DNA of 46,173 nucleotides from JACCTH01 sp050741915 (lineage in GTDB: Bacteria > Actinomycetota > Acidimicrobiia > Spongiisociales > ZC4RG35), in NCBI GenBank assembly GCA_050741915.1, contig JBOGEX010000105.1, positions 1-46,173 of the forward strand, read 5' to 3'. How positions within the stretch are numbered: the stretch's first letter is position 1; each line of letters starts with the position of its first letter. The notes beneath the pieces were generated by a model. It was not told the DNA's origin and ran no database searches. It was given only the letters and a program-made list of their open reading frames with translations. This document shows positions 37,984 through 45,883 of the stretch, piece by piece. Position numbers and translations under genes: made by a program.

Positions 37984-38953
37984 CTCAGCGGTGGTGATTG
38001 GTCAGGTCATTACCGGCTTCGACAAGTTTGCCAACGCCCTGATAAACGGACTGGCGCTCGGGGCGGTTTACGCGCTCCTCGCGCTCGGGTTCGTCCTGAT
38101 CTTCAAGGCCACCCAGGTCGTCAACTTTGCCCATGGCGCCTTGGCCGCAGTCGGGGCATTCCTGACCGCCTCGTTCGCCACCGTCCTCAACTTTCCCGGT
38201 CGCCTTCTTCCCGAGATGCCGAATTGGGCGCAGTGGGCGCTCTCAGCCCTCTTCGCGGTCCTGGCGGCGGGCGTCGTCGGCCTCCTCGTCGAGAGGATTT
38301 TCATCCGCCCCATGATCGGGGAGCCACTCTTCTCGGTGGCGATCATCACCATCGGAGTCGACATCATCCTCCGCACCATTAATGACGACTTCGTTGGCCA
38401 AGGAGCGCGCTCTCTCGGTGATCCGTGGGGTATCCAGGTGGTGACGGTGGGAAACCTCTTCATCAGCCAGACGCAGATCGTCACCGTGGCGGCAGCCTTG
38501 CTTTGTTTCGGTTTGGTGGCTTGGTTCCTGCGCAGTCGGGTGGGGGTGGCGATGAGGGCAACCGCCTTTGACCAAGAGGCTGCGCAAGCGCAAGGAATCA
38601 ACGTTGGTCGGGTTTTCTCGATCGCCTGGGGGATAGGAGCGGGGCTGGCGGCGGTGGCCGGAATCTTCTCGTCGGTGGCGCCCAGGGCAGCAGGGGTCAC
38701 CAGTTTCACGGCCTTCGTAGTGTTCCGGGCCTTCCCGGCGATCATCATTGGGGGGCTCGATTCGATTCTCGGCGCGGTGGTGGGAGGATTTTTGGTGGGG
38801 CTGGCCGAAGTGATTATCGGCACTTACACGGCCGGGATGTCCGGAACCCTCGGGGTGGGTTTCGGTCTGATCGTCCCCTACTTGTTGATGCTGACTTTTC
38901 TTCTCTTTCGCCCCTACGGCTTGTTCGGCACCGCGGAGATCCGGCGGGTATGA
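37979..38953 (+). CDS. Branched-chain amino-acid-type ABC permease LivH (second system)
   Basis: 324 residues. Core motifs: GLALGAVYALLALGFVLIFK, VNFAHGALAAVGAFL, then the ATPase-contact region DQEAAQAQGINVGRVFSIAW and FPAIIIGGLDSILGAVVGG. It forms the channel with the LivM that follows, overlapping by 4 bp. ATG 37979 lies within the duplicated acyl-CoA synthetase end, so its translation signal may have been copied from there. The set belongs to the same family as the livH at 18023 but is not a close copy. Confidence 0.9.
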   Translation: MTSAVVIGQVITGFDKFANALINGLALGAVYALLALGFVLIFKATQVVNFAHGALAAVGAFLTASFATVLNFPGRLLPEMPNWAQWALSALFAVLAAGVVGLLVERIFIRPMIGEPLFSVAIITIGVDIILRTINDDFVGQGARSLGDPWGIQVVTVGNLFISQTQIVTVAAALLCFGLVAWFLRSRVGVAMRATAFDQEAAQAQGINVGRVFSIAWGIGAGLAAVAGIFSSVAPRAAGVTSFTAFVVFRAFPAIIIGGLDSILGAVVGGFLVGLAEVIIGTYTAGMSGTLGVGFGLIVPYLLMLTFLLFRPYGLFGTAEIRRV

Positions 38954-40182
38954 AAGGAAGGCCCCTTCTTTATACGTCCTACGAGGCCGACTCGGCGCTG
39001 CTCCCTTCGGTCTCGAAGAAAGTGGCGATGGCGGTTTTACTCCTCGTCGCCTTCACACTGCCGTTACAACTCGTTCCGGGACTCAAGTGGCTCGGGTCCA
39101 ATCCCTGGCTGGTGGTTCTGGGCCAAGCGCTGATCTTTGCCATCGGCGGTCTTGGTCTCAATATTCTCACGGGCATCGCCGGCCAGGTCTCACTCGGTCA
39201 CGCCTTCTTCATGGGGATGGGTGCCTACACCGCCGCCATCCTCGGGGGAGAGACAGGGAGGGGGGTGATCGGTCTGGGACTCCCGATCTGGATCTGGCTA
39301 CCGGCAGCAGGTATAGTTGCGGCTCTCGCCGGGATCCTGGTGGCGCCGACCGCGGTCAGGGTCCGCGGGCTGTACCTCGCCTTTGTGACCATCGCTTTGG
39401 TATTCATCGGCGACCACATCTTTCGTAACCTCCGCTTCGTCTCCGGCGGCCCGGGAGTGGGGCGATCGTTTCCCCCGCTGGAGGTGAAGCTGTGGAAGGA
39501 GGAGGAGCCGCTGGTGGCGTTCTCTACCAGTGGTCCCTGGTTTGGGATCGAGTTCAGTCGCCAGGCCCGGCAATACGTCTTTCTGCTCGGGCTGTTGATC
39601 GTTTTCGCGCTGATTCACAAGAATATTGCTCGTACCCGGCTTGGCCGGGCCTTCGCCGCCATCCGTGATCGCGACATCGCCGCCGAGATCATGGGCGTGG
39701 ACGAGGCGCGCTACAAGGCCCTTGCCTTCGCCGCCTCCTCGTTCTTTGCCGGTGTGGCCGGGGCCCTGCTCGCTTCCTATTTCGGCAGCCGCGTGCCGGA
39801 GGCTTGGGATCTTGTCCTTTCCGTCACATTCATTGCCATTATCCTCATCGGGGGAGCCGGCACCACTTCGGGCGCCATTCTCGGTGCCTTCTTTGTGGTC
39901 ATGGTTCCCCGGCTGGTAGAGAACTTCAGCAAGTGGCTCGCTAATCTCAGCGACGGCGAGGGAGTGGTGGCAGCCGTTGCGAATTTTGTCCTTTCGACCG
40001 ATCCCTCCGACTTCGGCCTCATCGGAACCTCGGTGATCGGCCCCGGTCTCTCCACCTTCCAGCTCAACCTGCTGTTATATGGGCTGCTGATCGTGCTTTT
40101 TCTGATCTTCGAGCCACTGGGCCTCTACGGGATATGGCTGCGGATACGCAACTATTGGAAGGGATGGCCGTTTAGCTACTGA
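38950..40182 (+). CDS. Branched-chain amino-acid-type ABC permease LivM (second system)
   Basis: 410 residues, a common LivM length, without the large N-terminal block of the other system. Motifs: GGLGLNILTGIAGQVSLGHAFFMG, VRGLYLAFVTIALVFIGDHI, RDRDIAAEIMGVDEARYKAL and FIAIILIGGAGTTSGAILGA. Its start overlaps the livH stop by 4 bp. The binding-protein gene follows after 79 bp with its own strong ribosome site. Confidence 0.9.
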   Translation: MKGRPLLYTSYEADSALLPSVSKKVAMAVLLLVAFTLPLQLVPGLKWLGSNPWLVVLGQALIFAIGGLGLNILTGIAGQVSLGHAFFMGMGAYTAAILGGETGRGVIGLGLPIWIWLPAAGIVAALAGILVAPTAVRVRGLYLAFVTIALVFIGDHIFRNLRFVSGGPGVGRSFPPLEVKLWKEEEPLVAFSTSGPWFGIEFSRQARQYVFLLGLLIVFALIHKNIARTRLGRAFAAIRDRDIAAEIMGVDEARYKALAFAASSFFAGVAGALLASYFGSRVPEAWDLVLSVTFIAIILIGGAGTTSGAILGAFFVVMVPRLVENFSKWLANLSDGEGVVAAVANFVLSTDPSDFGLIGTSVIGPGLSTFQLNLLLYGLLIVLFLIFEPLGLYGIWLRIRNYWKGWPFSY

Positions 40183-40248
40183 GGTTCGACGACATGGTTC
40201 TTATGCATCTGCCATCCAGGCAGAAAAGCGGGAAACTCACCAACAGAC

Positions 40249-40256
40249 AAGGAAGG
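40249..40256 (+). promoter_or_regulatory. Strong ribosome binding site of the second binding-protein gene
   Basis: AAGGAAGG ends 5 nt before ATG 40262, one of the best Shine-Dalgarno sequences in the window. A small hairpin CTGCC-ATCCA-GGCAG precedes it at 40209-40223. Confidence 0.6.
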
Positions 40257-40261
40257 AAAAG

Positions 40262-41707
40262 ATGAACACGGAACTCCTTACCAGGTCCAAAGGGATCACC
40301 ATCCTTTTGGTTCTGGCGATGGTCGTCGTCTCTTGTGGCGGAGATGGTGGGGCAACGACCACCGTTGAGACCACCGAGCCGGTTACCGAGACCACCGAGC
40401 CGGTTACTGAGACCACCGAGCCGATGACGGAGACCACCATGGCCGAAGGCGACATCGCCTTCGATGTTGGCATCACTGAGGACACGATCACTGTGGGATT
40501 GCTGGCCGATCTCACCGGCCCGTTCGCCCCGCTGGTGCAGGACATCGTCGCCGCCCAGGAGGTCTACTGGGACGTGGTCAATGAGGCGGGCGGCATTGCC
40601 GGCCGCCAGATCGAGTTGATCGTCGAGGACACCGCCTACAACCCCGATCAACACCGCACCAAGTATGAGGCGATTCGTGATCAGGTGGCGATTTTCAGCC
40701 AGTCGACCGGGTCTCCGCAGACGGCAGGCGTCATCGACCTGATGCTGGAAGACGACATCGTTGCCATTCCCCTTACCTGGTACTCGGGATGGGCCGATCC
40801 CGCCTTTGACCAGAGCACCGTGCTCGAGCAGGGGACCAACTATTGCTTCGAAGGCATGAACGTGGTCGAATTCCTTTCCGATCAATTCGAGACGGACAAC
40901 GGGGCTGCTCCGACCTGGGCCGTGATCTCCTTCCCGGGGGAGTACGGTCAGGATGGTGCGTTTGGCGCCAAGCACGCCATCACCGAGCTCGGCCTGGAAT
41001 TGGTATTTGACGGCGAAGCACTGGTTACTCCGGTACCCGACGACCCCGAGACCGAAGTTATAACGGGCATTGTCGGGGCTGCGCCGGACCTCGTGTTCAC
41101 CACCATCAACGCCACCAACCTGGCTGTGATCATGGGTGGGGCCGCGCAAGCTGGATTCCAGGGAGGTTGGACCGGATCGGCGCCGAGCTATGACTTCCGT
41201 CTGCTCGACTCGCCGGTCGCTCCCCTTCTCGACGCCTCCTACACGCAGTCCGGCTACAACGTTACGTGGGGCACGGACGTGCCCGGGATGGTTGACATCA
41301 AAGAGGCGATGCTGGCCGGTCGGCCCGATCTCCGACCCTCGGACGCTTTCATATTTGGGTGGATCGAAGGCAAGCTGGCCGAGGAGGTGCTGCGAATCGC
41401 CGAAGCCAGCGGTGACATGACCCGGGCCGGGATTAAAGCAGCGGCGCTCTCGATCGAGGGCTTCAGCCTCAACGGCCTGGCACCCGACCAAAGCTTCACG
41501 CCGGAGGACGACCCCAACAGCTACGTGACCCGGGCGAGTTACATCTTCAAGCCCAACCTTGAGGCCTACACCGCTGCGGGGGGTGCTGCCCAAACCATCG
41601 GAGAGGCTCCCGACGGCGGAACCACCGGTTCTGACCTGGTGGCGGATGCCTTTATCGGAGAAGTGGCCGCAGCCTATGACTTTCAGGGACGGTGCTTTGC
41701 TCCTTGA
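40262..41707 (+). CDS. ABC substrate-binding lipoprotein of the second liv-type system
   Basis: 481 residues. The signal ends at lipobox VVVSC (Cys25). A linker of three TTEPVTE repeats, encoded by tandem DNA repeats at about 40370-40440, separates the lipid anchor from the type I binding fold: ITVGLLADLTGPFAPLVQDI, NEAGGIAGRQIELIVEDTAY, SFPGEYGQDGAFGAKHAI and ATNLAVIMGGAAQAGF. It captures substrate outside the cell for the LivHM channel. Its placement between livM and livF is less common than the leading position. A strong hairpin follows its stop. The substrate is unknown; an organic acid is suggested by the acyl-CoA synthetase at the head of the cluster. Confidence 0.9.
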   Translation: MNTELLTRSKGITILLVLAMVVVSCGGDGGATTTVETTEPVTETTEPVTETTEPMTETTMAEGDIAFDVGITEDTITVGLLADLTGPFAPLVQDIVAAQEVYWDVVNEAGGIAGRQIELIVEDTAYNPDQHRTKYEAIRDQVAIFSQSTGSPQTAGVIDLMLEDDIVAIPLTWYSGWADPAFDQSTVLEQGTNYCFEGMNVVEFLSDQFETDNGAAPTWAVISFPGEYGQDGAFGAKHAITELGLELVFDGEALVTPVPDDPETEVITGIVGAAPDLVFTTINATNLAVIMGGAAQAGFQGGWTGSAPSYDFRLLDSPVAPLLDASYTQSGYNVTWGTDVPGMVDIKEAMLAGRPDLRPSDAFIFGWIEGKLAEEVLRIAEASGDMTRAGIKAAALSIEGFSLNGLAPDQSFTPEDDPNSYVTRASYIFKPNLEAYTAAGGAAQTIGEAPDGGTTGSDLVADAFIGEVAAAYDFQGRCFAP

Positions 41708-41718
41708 TCGGTGATACC

Positions 41719-41746
41719 AAGGGAGCGACCTTTGGGTCGCTCCCTT
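41719..41746 (+). terminator. Hairpin after the second binding-protein gene
   Basis: AAGGGAGCGACC-TTTG-GGTCGCTCCCTT, a perfect 12-bp stem with a 4-nt loop, 11 bp after the stop and followed by TCCT. It is the third hairpin of this kind placed directly after a binding-protein gene in this window. Confidence 0.75.
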
Positions 41747-41768
41747 TCCTGACCGATTAACGAGCCAG

Positions 41769-42560
41769 ATGCTGAGCGTCTCCAACCTCGAGGTGGTGTA
41801 CAACGACGTGGTCTTGGTGCTGCGCGGGATCTCCCTTGACGTGCCTGCAGGCAAGATCGTGGCGTTGCTCGGCGCCAACGGAGCGGGGAAGACCACCACG
41901 ATGAGGGCCATCACCGGCCTGCTCGATGTGCATGAAGGAGACATCACCAAGGGCAAGGTCGTCTTCGAAGGAAAGGACATCTCCGGCTCCAACCCCTCCG
42001 AGATTGTCAAGCGCGGCATTAGTCAAGTGATGGAGGGTCGTCGCATATTCGCCGAGCTTTCCGTCGACGAGAACTTGCAGGCCGGCGCTTATGCCAACAA
42101 AGACGGCAAGCGCACGGGGGAAGCCTACGAAAGGGTGATGGGGCTGTTCCCCGCGTTGTCGGGGCGCCGCAAGTCGGTTGCCGGCTACATGTCGGGAGGG
42201 GAGCAGCAGATGCTCGCCATCGGTCGAGCGCTGATGCAGGATCCGAAGCTGCTCATCCTCGATGAGCCGTCATTGGGCCTGGCTCCGATGCTCGTGCAGC
42301 AGATCCGCGACATCATTGTCGAGATCAATCAACAAGGGACGGCCGTGCTTCTCATCGAGCAGAACGCCAACATGGCTCTCTCCATTGCCAATCACGGCTA
42401 CATCATGGAGACTGGCAAGATGGTTATGGATGGCGCGCCGCAGAAACTGCTCAAAGATGCCGACGTTCAGGAGTTCTACCTGGGCTTACGCGGCGAGGGG
42501 GAGAAGAAGAGCTTTCGAGATGTCAAGCACTACAAGCGGCGCAAGCGTTGGCTCTCATGA
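41769..42560 (+). CDS. ABC transporter ATP-binding protein LivF (second system)
   Basis: 263 residues. Walker A GANGAGKTT, signature MSGGEQQMLAIGRAL, Walker B LLILDEPSLGLAP, and the C-terminal DVQEFYLGLRGEG end. An added basic tail (HYKRRKRWLS) closes the protein. It starts 62 bp after the binding-protein stop, past the hairpin, and overlaps livG (ATGA). Confidence 0.92.
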   Translation: MLSVSNLEVVYNDVVLVLRGISLDVPAGKIVALLGANGAGKTTTMRAITGLLDVHEGDITKGKVVFEGKDISGSNPSEIVKRGISQVMEGRRIFAELSVDENLQAGAYANKDGKRTGEAYERVMGLFPALSGRRKSVAGYMSGGEQQMLAIGRALMQDPKLLILDEPSLGLAPMLVQQIRDIIVEINQQGTAVLLIEQNANMALSIANHGYIMETGKMVMDGAPQKLLKDADVQEFYLGLRGEGEKKSFRDVKHYKRRKRWLS

Positions 42561-43417
42561 GCGATAACCACAGCCCGCTTCTCGAGGTTGACGATATTCA
42601 CCTGTCCTTCAAAGGGGTACGAGCGATCGACGGTATCTCCTTTGCTGTCCGACCACGCGAACTCTTCGCGATCATCGGTCCCAACGGGGCCGGCAAGACC
42701 TCAATCTTTAATAGCATCAACCAGGTCTACCACCCCCAGCGAGGTGATATTCGTTGGAAGGGTCGGTCGCTCATGGGACTCAAGCCCAACAAGGCGGCCG
42801 AGTTGGGAATCGCTCGCACTTTTCAGAACATCGCCCTCTTCCCCCATATGACGGTGATCGAGAACATCCTCAGCGGTCGTCACATCCGGATGAAGCGGGG
42901 CTCGCTGGCGGGGGCACTTTGGGTGGGACCGGCCAAGGCCGAGGAGATGGCCAACCGGGAGAAGGTCGAGGACATCATCGACTTCCTCGAGATCGAGCAG
43001 TGGCGGAAGTATCCCGTGGGTTTGCTGCCCTACGGCATCCAAAAACGAGTCGAACTGGGGCGGGCTCTGGCCATGGACCCCGAGTTGTTGATGCTTGATG
43101 AACCAGTGGCGGGAATGAACCTCGAAGAAACGGAGGACATGGCCCGCTTTGTGCTCGATATCCAGGACGAACTTGGAATCGGCATCCTCTTGGTCGAACA
43201 CGACATGGGGCTGGTGATGGATATTGCCGATCGGGTGATGGTGATGGACTTCGGACGAAAGATCGCGGAGGGCGAGCCTGCTCACGTGCAGCGCGATCCC
43301 GATGTCATCCGCGCCTATCTGGGCGAGGAATTCCAATCGGCCGAGCTACAAGAGGCAGCCGCCGAGGCGTCCGAGGCCTCGGAGCCGGTAACGACCGCCG
43401 CCGAGTCGGCCGTTTAG
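42557..43417 (+). CDS. ABC transporter ATP-binding protein LivG (second system)
   Basis: 286 residues from ATG 42557, which overlaps the livF stop. Walker A GPNGAGKTS, LivG-type ARTFQNIALFPHMTVIENI, signature LPYGIQKRVELGRAL, Walker B LMLDEPVAGMN and the usual IRAYLGEEF near the end, followed by an unusual acidic Ala/Glu/Ser tail of about 25 residues. The frame is open 9 bp further up. Its stop overlaps the convergent bioY stop by 4 bp, leaving no room for a terminator between them. Confidence 0.92.
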   Translation: MSDNHSPLLEVDDIHLSFKGVRAIDGISFAVRPRELFAIIGPNGAGKTSIFNSINQVYHPQRGDIRWKGRSLMGLKPNKAAELGIARTFQNIALFPHMTVIENILSGRHIRMKRGSLAGALWVGPAKAEEMANREKVEDIIDFLEIEQWRKYPVGLLPYGIQKRVELGRALAMDPELLMLDEPVAGMNLEETEDMARFVLDIQDELGIGILLVEHDMGLVMDIADRVMVMDFGRKIAEGEPAHVQRDPDVIRAYLGEEFQSAELQEAAAEASEASEPVTTAAESAV

Positions 43418-43992
43418 GCGGGGTCGCCGCTCAGTTTCCAGGCGGCTGGCAGTACGAGCCCTGCGGCCAGCGCTTTCAGCACATCCCAGAAGACGAACGG
43501 AACCACCCCGTTGGCAATTGCGGCGCCCAGGTCCATATCCAGATTCAGCATCAGTCCGAGGACGCCGAACGCATAGATCAAGAGGCTCCCGATCAGGAAC
43601 GCGGCGAATCCAGAGAGGACCTTTCGATCATGGCGGCGCTCGGCGAGGCGACCGGTGACGTAGGAGGCGATGACGAAACCGACCAGATAACCGCCGGTGG
43701 CACCTGCCAACACTTCGACTCCACCGCTTGCCTCGGCGAAGACTGGGAGGCCGATGGCTCCCGCGGCCACATAGAGCAGTTGGCTCGCCAACCCCAACTT
43801 CGCTCCGAGCACTCCACCGGAGAGGAGGACCGCCGCGGTTTGCAGGGTGAAGGGAACCTCGATCGGCGGGATGCGGAAGCTGAACTGGGCCGCCAGAGTC
43901 GTGAGGGCGGCGAATCCGACAACGCCTACGAGCGCCCAGGCTTTGGAACGGGTGACGAGTCGTGTGGCGAGTACGGGAGCAGCGGCCGTCAT
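43414..43992 (-). CDS. bioY: Biotin transporter BioY
   Basis: 192 residues with about six membrane spans. Family marks: IPPIEVPFTLQTAAVLLSGG, GAKLGLASQLLYVAAGAIGL, PVFAEASGGVEVLAGATGGY and LVGFVIASYVTGRLAE, with FVFWDVLKALAAGLVLPAAW at the end. BioY is the substrate-binding S component of the energy-coupling-factor biotin importer; no bioM or bioN is nearby, so it either works alone or with a shared ECF module. TAGAGT lies 9 nt ahead of the ATG on the minus strand. The 3' end overlaps the convergent livG end by 4 bp. Confidence 0.92.
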   Translation of the reverse strand: MTAAAPVLATRLVTRSKAWALVGVVGFAALTTLAAQFSFRIPPIEVPFTLQTAAVLLSGGVLGAKLGLASQLLYVAAGAIGLPVFAEASGGVEVLAGATGGYLVGFVIASYVTGRLAERRHDRKVLSGFAAFLIGSLLIYAFGVLGLMLNLDMDLGAAIANGVVPFVFWDVLKALAAGLVLPAAWKLSGDPA

Positions 43993-44001
43993 TCAACTCA
44001 G

Positions 44002-44007
44002 ACTCTA
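44002..44007 (-). promoter_or_regulatory. Possible -10 box of bioY
   Basis: TAGAGT on the minus strand lies 9 nt before ATG 43992, with no ribosome site. Palindromic repeat B begins 5 bp further upstream. Confidence 0.35.
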
Positions 44008-44011
44008 TTCA

Positions 44012-44061
44012 TTCTCGGGGCTGTAGACGTTGTTGGACAACGTCTACAACCCTGGGTTCGC
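44012..44061. repeat. Palindromic intergenic repeat, family B copy 2
   Basis: TGTAGACGTTGT-TGG-ACAACGTCTACA is a perfect 12-bp stem inside a GGG/CCC clamp, followed by TGGGTTCGC. 48 of 50 positions match 28449-28498 in the same orientation. It lies between the divergent bioY and PDZ-protease genes. Confidence 0.85.
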
Positions 44062-44067
44062 TAGCTT
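44062..44067 (+). promoter_or_regulatory. Probable -10 box of the PDZ-protease gene
   Basis: TAGCTT starts directly after palindromic repeat B and is followed by 6 nt and then GTG 44074, which fits a leaderless transcript. Confidence 0.5.
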
Positions 44068-44073
44068 TTCGAG

Positions 44074-45084
44074 GTGGAGTCATCAGGCCGGCGCTGGCCG
44101 CTCGTTATCGCTGGTCTGGCAGTGGTCGCGGCCGGTCTCCTCATCGGAGCCTGGAACCTCGCCCTCCCGTTTTATGCATTCTCGCCCGGACCCGTCGGCG
44201 ATGCTTTGGATGCGGTGAGCGCCTCCGAAGTCGAGGTCTATCAACCCGATCAGGAGCTCTTGATGCTCACCGTTTCGAGCCAGGAGGTGAATCCGATCGA
44301 AGCCCTCATCGCCGGGATCGATCCAACGGTCGATCTCGTACGGCGGGAGGCAGTGCGTCGCCCGGACGAGACGGACGAGGAATTCGTCTCCCGCAATCAA
44401 GCCTCGATGGACCTTTCGAAGGAAACGGCGATCACCCTCGCCCTGCGGCGGCTCGGATACGAAGTGGAGACCAGCTCCGACGGGGTCGCCATTGCCGAAG
44501 TAGTAGAGACCGCACCGGCGGCGGATGTTCTGCAGGTGAACGACGTGATCATCGCAGTCGAAGGGATAGCGGTGGAGCTTCCGGCCGAGATCGGTGCGGC
44601 CCTGGCCGGCAAGCGACCCGGTGACGTCATAACGCTCGACTTCACTCGCGACGATGAAGCGATCTCGGCCGAGGTTGAGCTCATCGCTCGCGACGAGAAC
44701 CCCGCCGAGCCTTTGATCGGAATCAGCGTCGCCGCCCTCAATCCCCGGTTCGAGTTTCCTTTCCCGATCGAAATCGACGCCGGTCTGATCGGGGGTCCGT
44801 CGGCGGGGATTATGTACACCCTGGCGATCATGGAACTACTCAGTCCCGGCAGCCTGTCCTCGGGTCAAATCATCGCCGGGACCGGGACGATCGACGTCGA
44901 TGGAAACGTGGGCGGGATTGGTGGTGTCCGTCAAAAGGTGGTGGCCGCGGAGGCAGCCGGGGCCGAAGTGATGCTGGTACCGACGTCGAATTACGAGGAG
45001 GCTCTTACCGCTCCCCGAAACGGGATCGAGTTGATCCCGGTGGCGACTCTCGACGAAGCACTCGACGCCCTCGCCAAGCTCTAA
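44074..45084 (+). CDS. PDZ-domain Lon-like serine protease (YlbL family)
   Basis: 336 residues. Order: N-terminal membrane segment (LVIAGLAVVAAGLLIGAW), an outer region of about 90 residues, a PDZ domain (VAIAEVVETAPAADVLQVND), and a Lon-type proteolytic domain at the C-terminus. The catalytic dyad is Ser243 in GGPSAGIMY and Lys288 in GGVRQKVVAAEAAGA. Homologues in Gram-positive bacteria act at the outer face of the membrane, in some cases in SOS checkpoint recovery. It starts with GTG 44074 with a TAGCTT box 6 nt ahead. It is divergent from bioY across repeat B. Confidence 0.92.
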   Translation: MESSGRRWPLVIAGLAVVAAGLLIGAWNLALPFYAFSPGPVGDALDAVSASEVEVYQPDQELLMLTVSSQEVNPIEALIAGIDPTVDLVRREAVRRPDETDEEFVSRNQASMDLSKETAITLALRRLGYEVETSSDGVAIAEVVETAPAADVLQVNDVIIAVEGIAVELPAEIGAALAGKRPGDVITLDFTRDDEAISAEVELIARDENPAEPLIGISVAALNPRFEFPFPIEIDAGLIGGPSAGIMYTLAIMELLSPGSLSSGQIIAGTGTIDVDGNVGGIGGVRQKVVAAEAAGAEVMLVPTSNYEEALTAPRNGIELIPVATLDEALDALAKL

Positions 45085-45102
45085 TCCCCTCCCTTGCACT
45101 AA

Positions 45103-45307
45103 CTGTGAAGCTTTGCGCGGGCCCCGGCCGCGAGGATCTTCACAGAACCCCCTGCCCGACTATCTGTGAAGCTTTGCGCGGGCTCCGGCCGCGAGGATCT
45201 TCACAGAACCCCCCTGCCCGCCTAGCTGTGAAGCTTTGCGCGGGCCCCGGCCGCGAGGATCTTCACAGAACCTCATTGCGCGCCTAACTGTGAAGCTTTG
45301 CGCGGGG
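45103..45307. repeat. Tandem array of hairpin repeats (family E)
   Basis: Three full copies and one cut-off copy start at 45103, 45164, 45226 and 45288 (61-62 bp apart). Each 43-bp core begins CTGTGAAGCTTTGCGCGGG and ends GAGGATCTTCACAG, so CTGTGAAG and CTTCACAG pair across a GC-rich inner stem. The 18-20 bp between cores is similar from copy to copy. The array lies between the PDZ-protease gene and the araC remnant. Confidence 0.9.
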
Positions 45308-45437
45308 CGGTCTCTACCGATCAACGTACCACCCGCTGGACAGGATGATCACATAGGTGTGCTTGGGCTTCACAACGGAGCAGGAGGACGAGCTGTGGCG
45401 TGCGCCCGACGCCGCACGACGTGGCACAATCTCGCAG
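45308..45437. other. Intergenic stretch between the tandem repeats and araC
   Basis: No gene or repeat recognised here. With the array at 45103-45307 it makes a gap of about 350 bp without an intact gene. CACAAT at 45424-45429, 8 nt before GTG 45438, is a weak candidate -10 box for the araC remnant. Confidence 0.4.
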
Positions 45438-45882
45438 GTGGTCAGCAGACCCGCCGCGACCCAGCACTTGCGCGACCTCGGGCGGCTGCGCCGCGTTCGC
45501 GACCGGATCGGCCGGGAGTACGCGCAGCCGCTCGACGTCGAGCGGCTCGCCCGGGGCGCGCACATGTCGGCCGGGCACCTCAGCCGCCGGTTCCGGCTCG
45601 CCTACGGCGAGTCGCCGTACTCCTACCTGATGACTCGGCACATCGAGCGTGCCAATGGCTCTGCTACGTCGTGGTGAACTGAGCGTCACCGAGGTCTGTT
45701 TCGCGATCGGCTGCTCGTCGCTGGGCACCTTCAGTACTCGCTTCACCGAGTTGGTCGGAGTCCCGCCCAGCGTCTATCGGCGACAGGCACCGCTTGCGAC
45801 GGCAGGGATGCCGCCCTGGGTGGCGAAACAGGTGAGGAGACCGGTCAGGAATCGAGAAGCGCTGGTCACGAGCCACACTTAA
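45438..45882 (+). pseudogene. AraC-family transcription regulator, frameshifted
   Basis: The first frame (GTG 45438) gives the N-terminal half of an AraC-type DNA-binding domain: DLGRLRRVRDRIGREYAQPL, ERLARGAHMSAGHLSRRFR and GESPYSYLMTRHIERA. It then runs off into NGSATSW and a stop at 45675-45677. The second half continues in another frame from ATG 45655: MALLRRGELSVTEVCFAIG and TFSTRFTELVGVPPSVYRR. Removing one A at 45654-45655 joins the two into one normal protein of about 147 residues. So this is either a recent single-base frameshift or a sequencing error. A VOC-family gene follows at once, a common pair in high-GC actinobacteria. Confidence 0.85.
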
Positions 45883-45883
45883 G

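Noticed and set aside
40172..42019. 615-residue reverse-strand frame across the second binding-protein gene
   Set aside because: It is antisense to a clear ABC binding protein and livF, has no family likeness, and arises from high-GC codon structure.
45103..45307. Tandem repeats as a CRISPR array
   Set aside because: The gaps between repeat cores are only about 18-20 bp and similar to each other, the repeats are long palindromes, and no cas gene is near.
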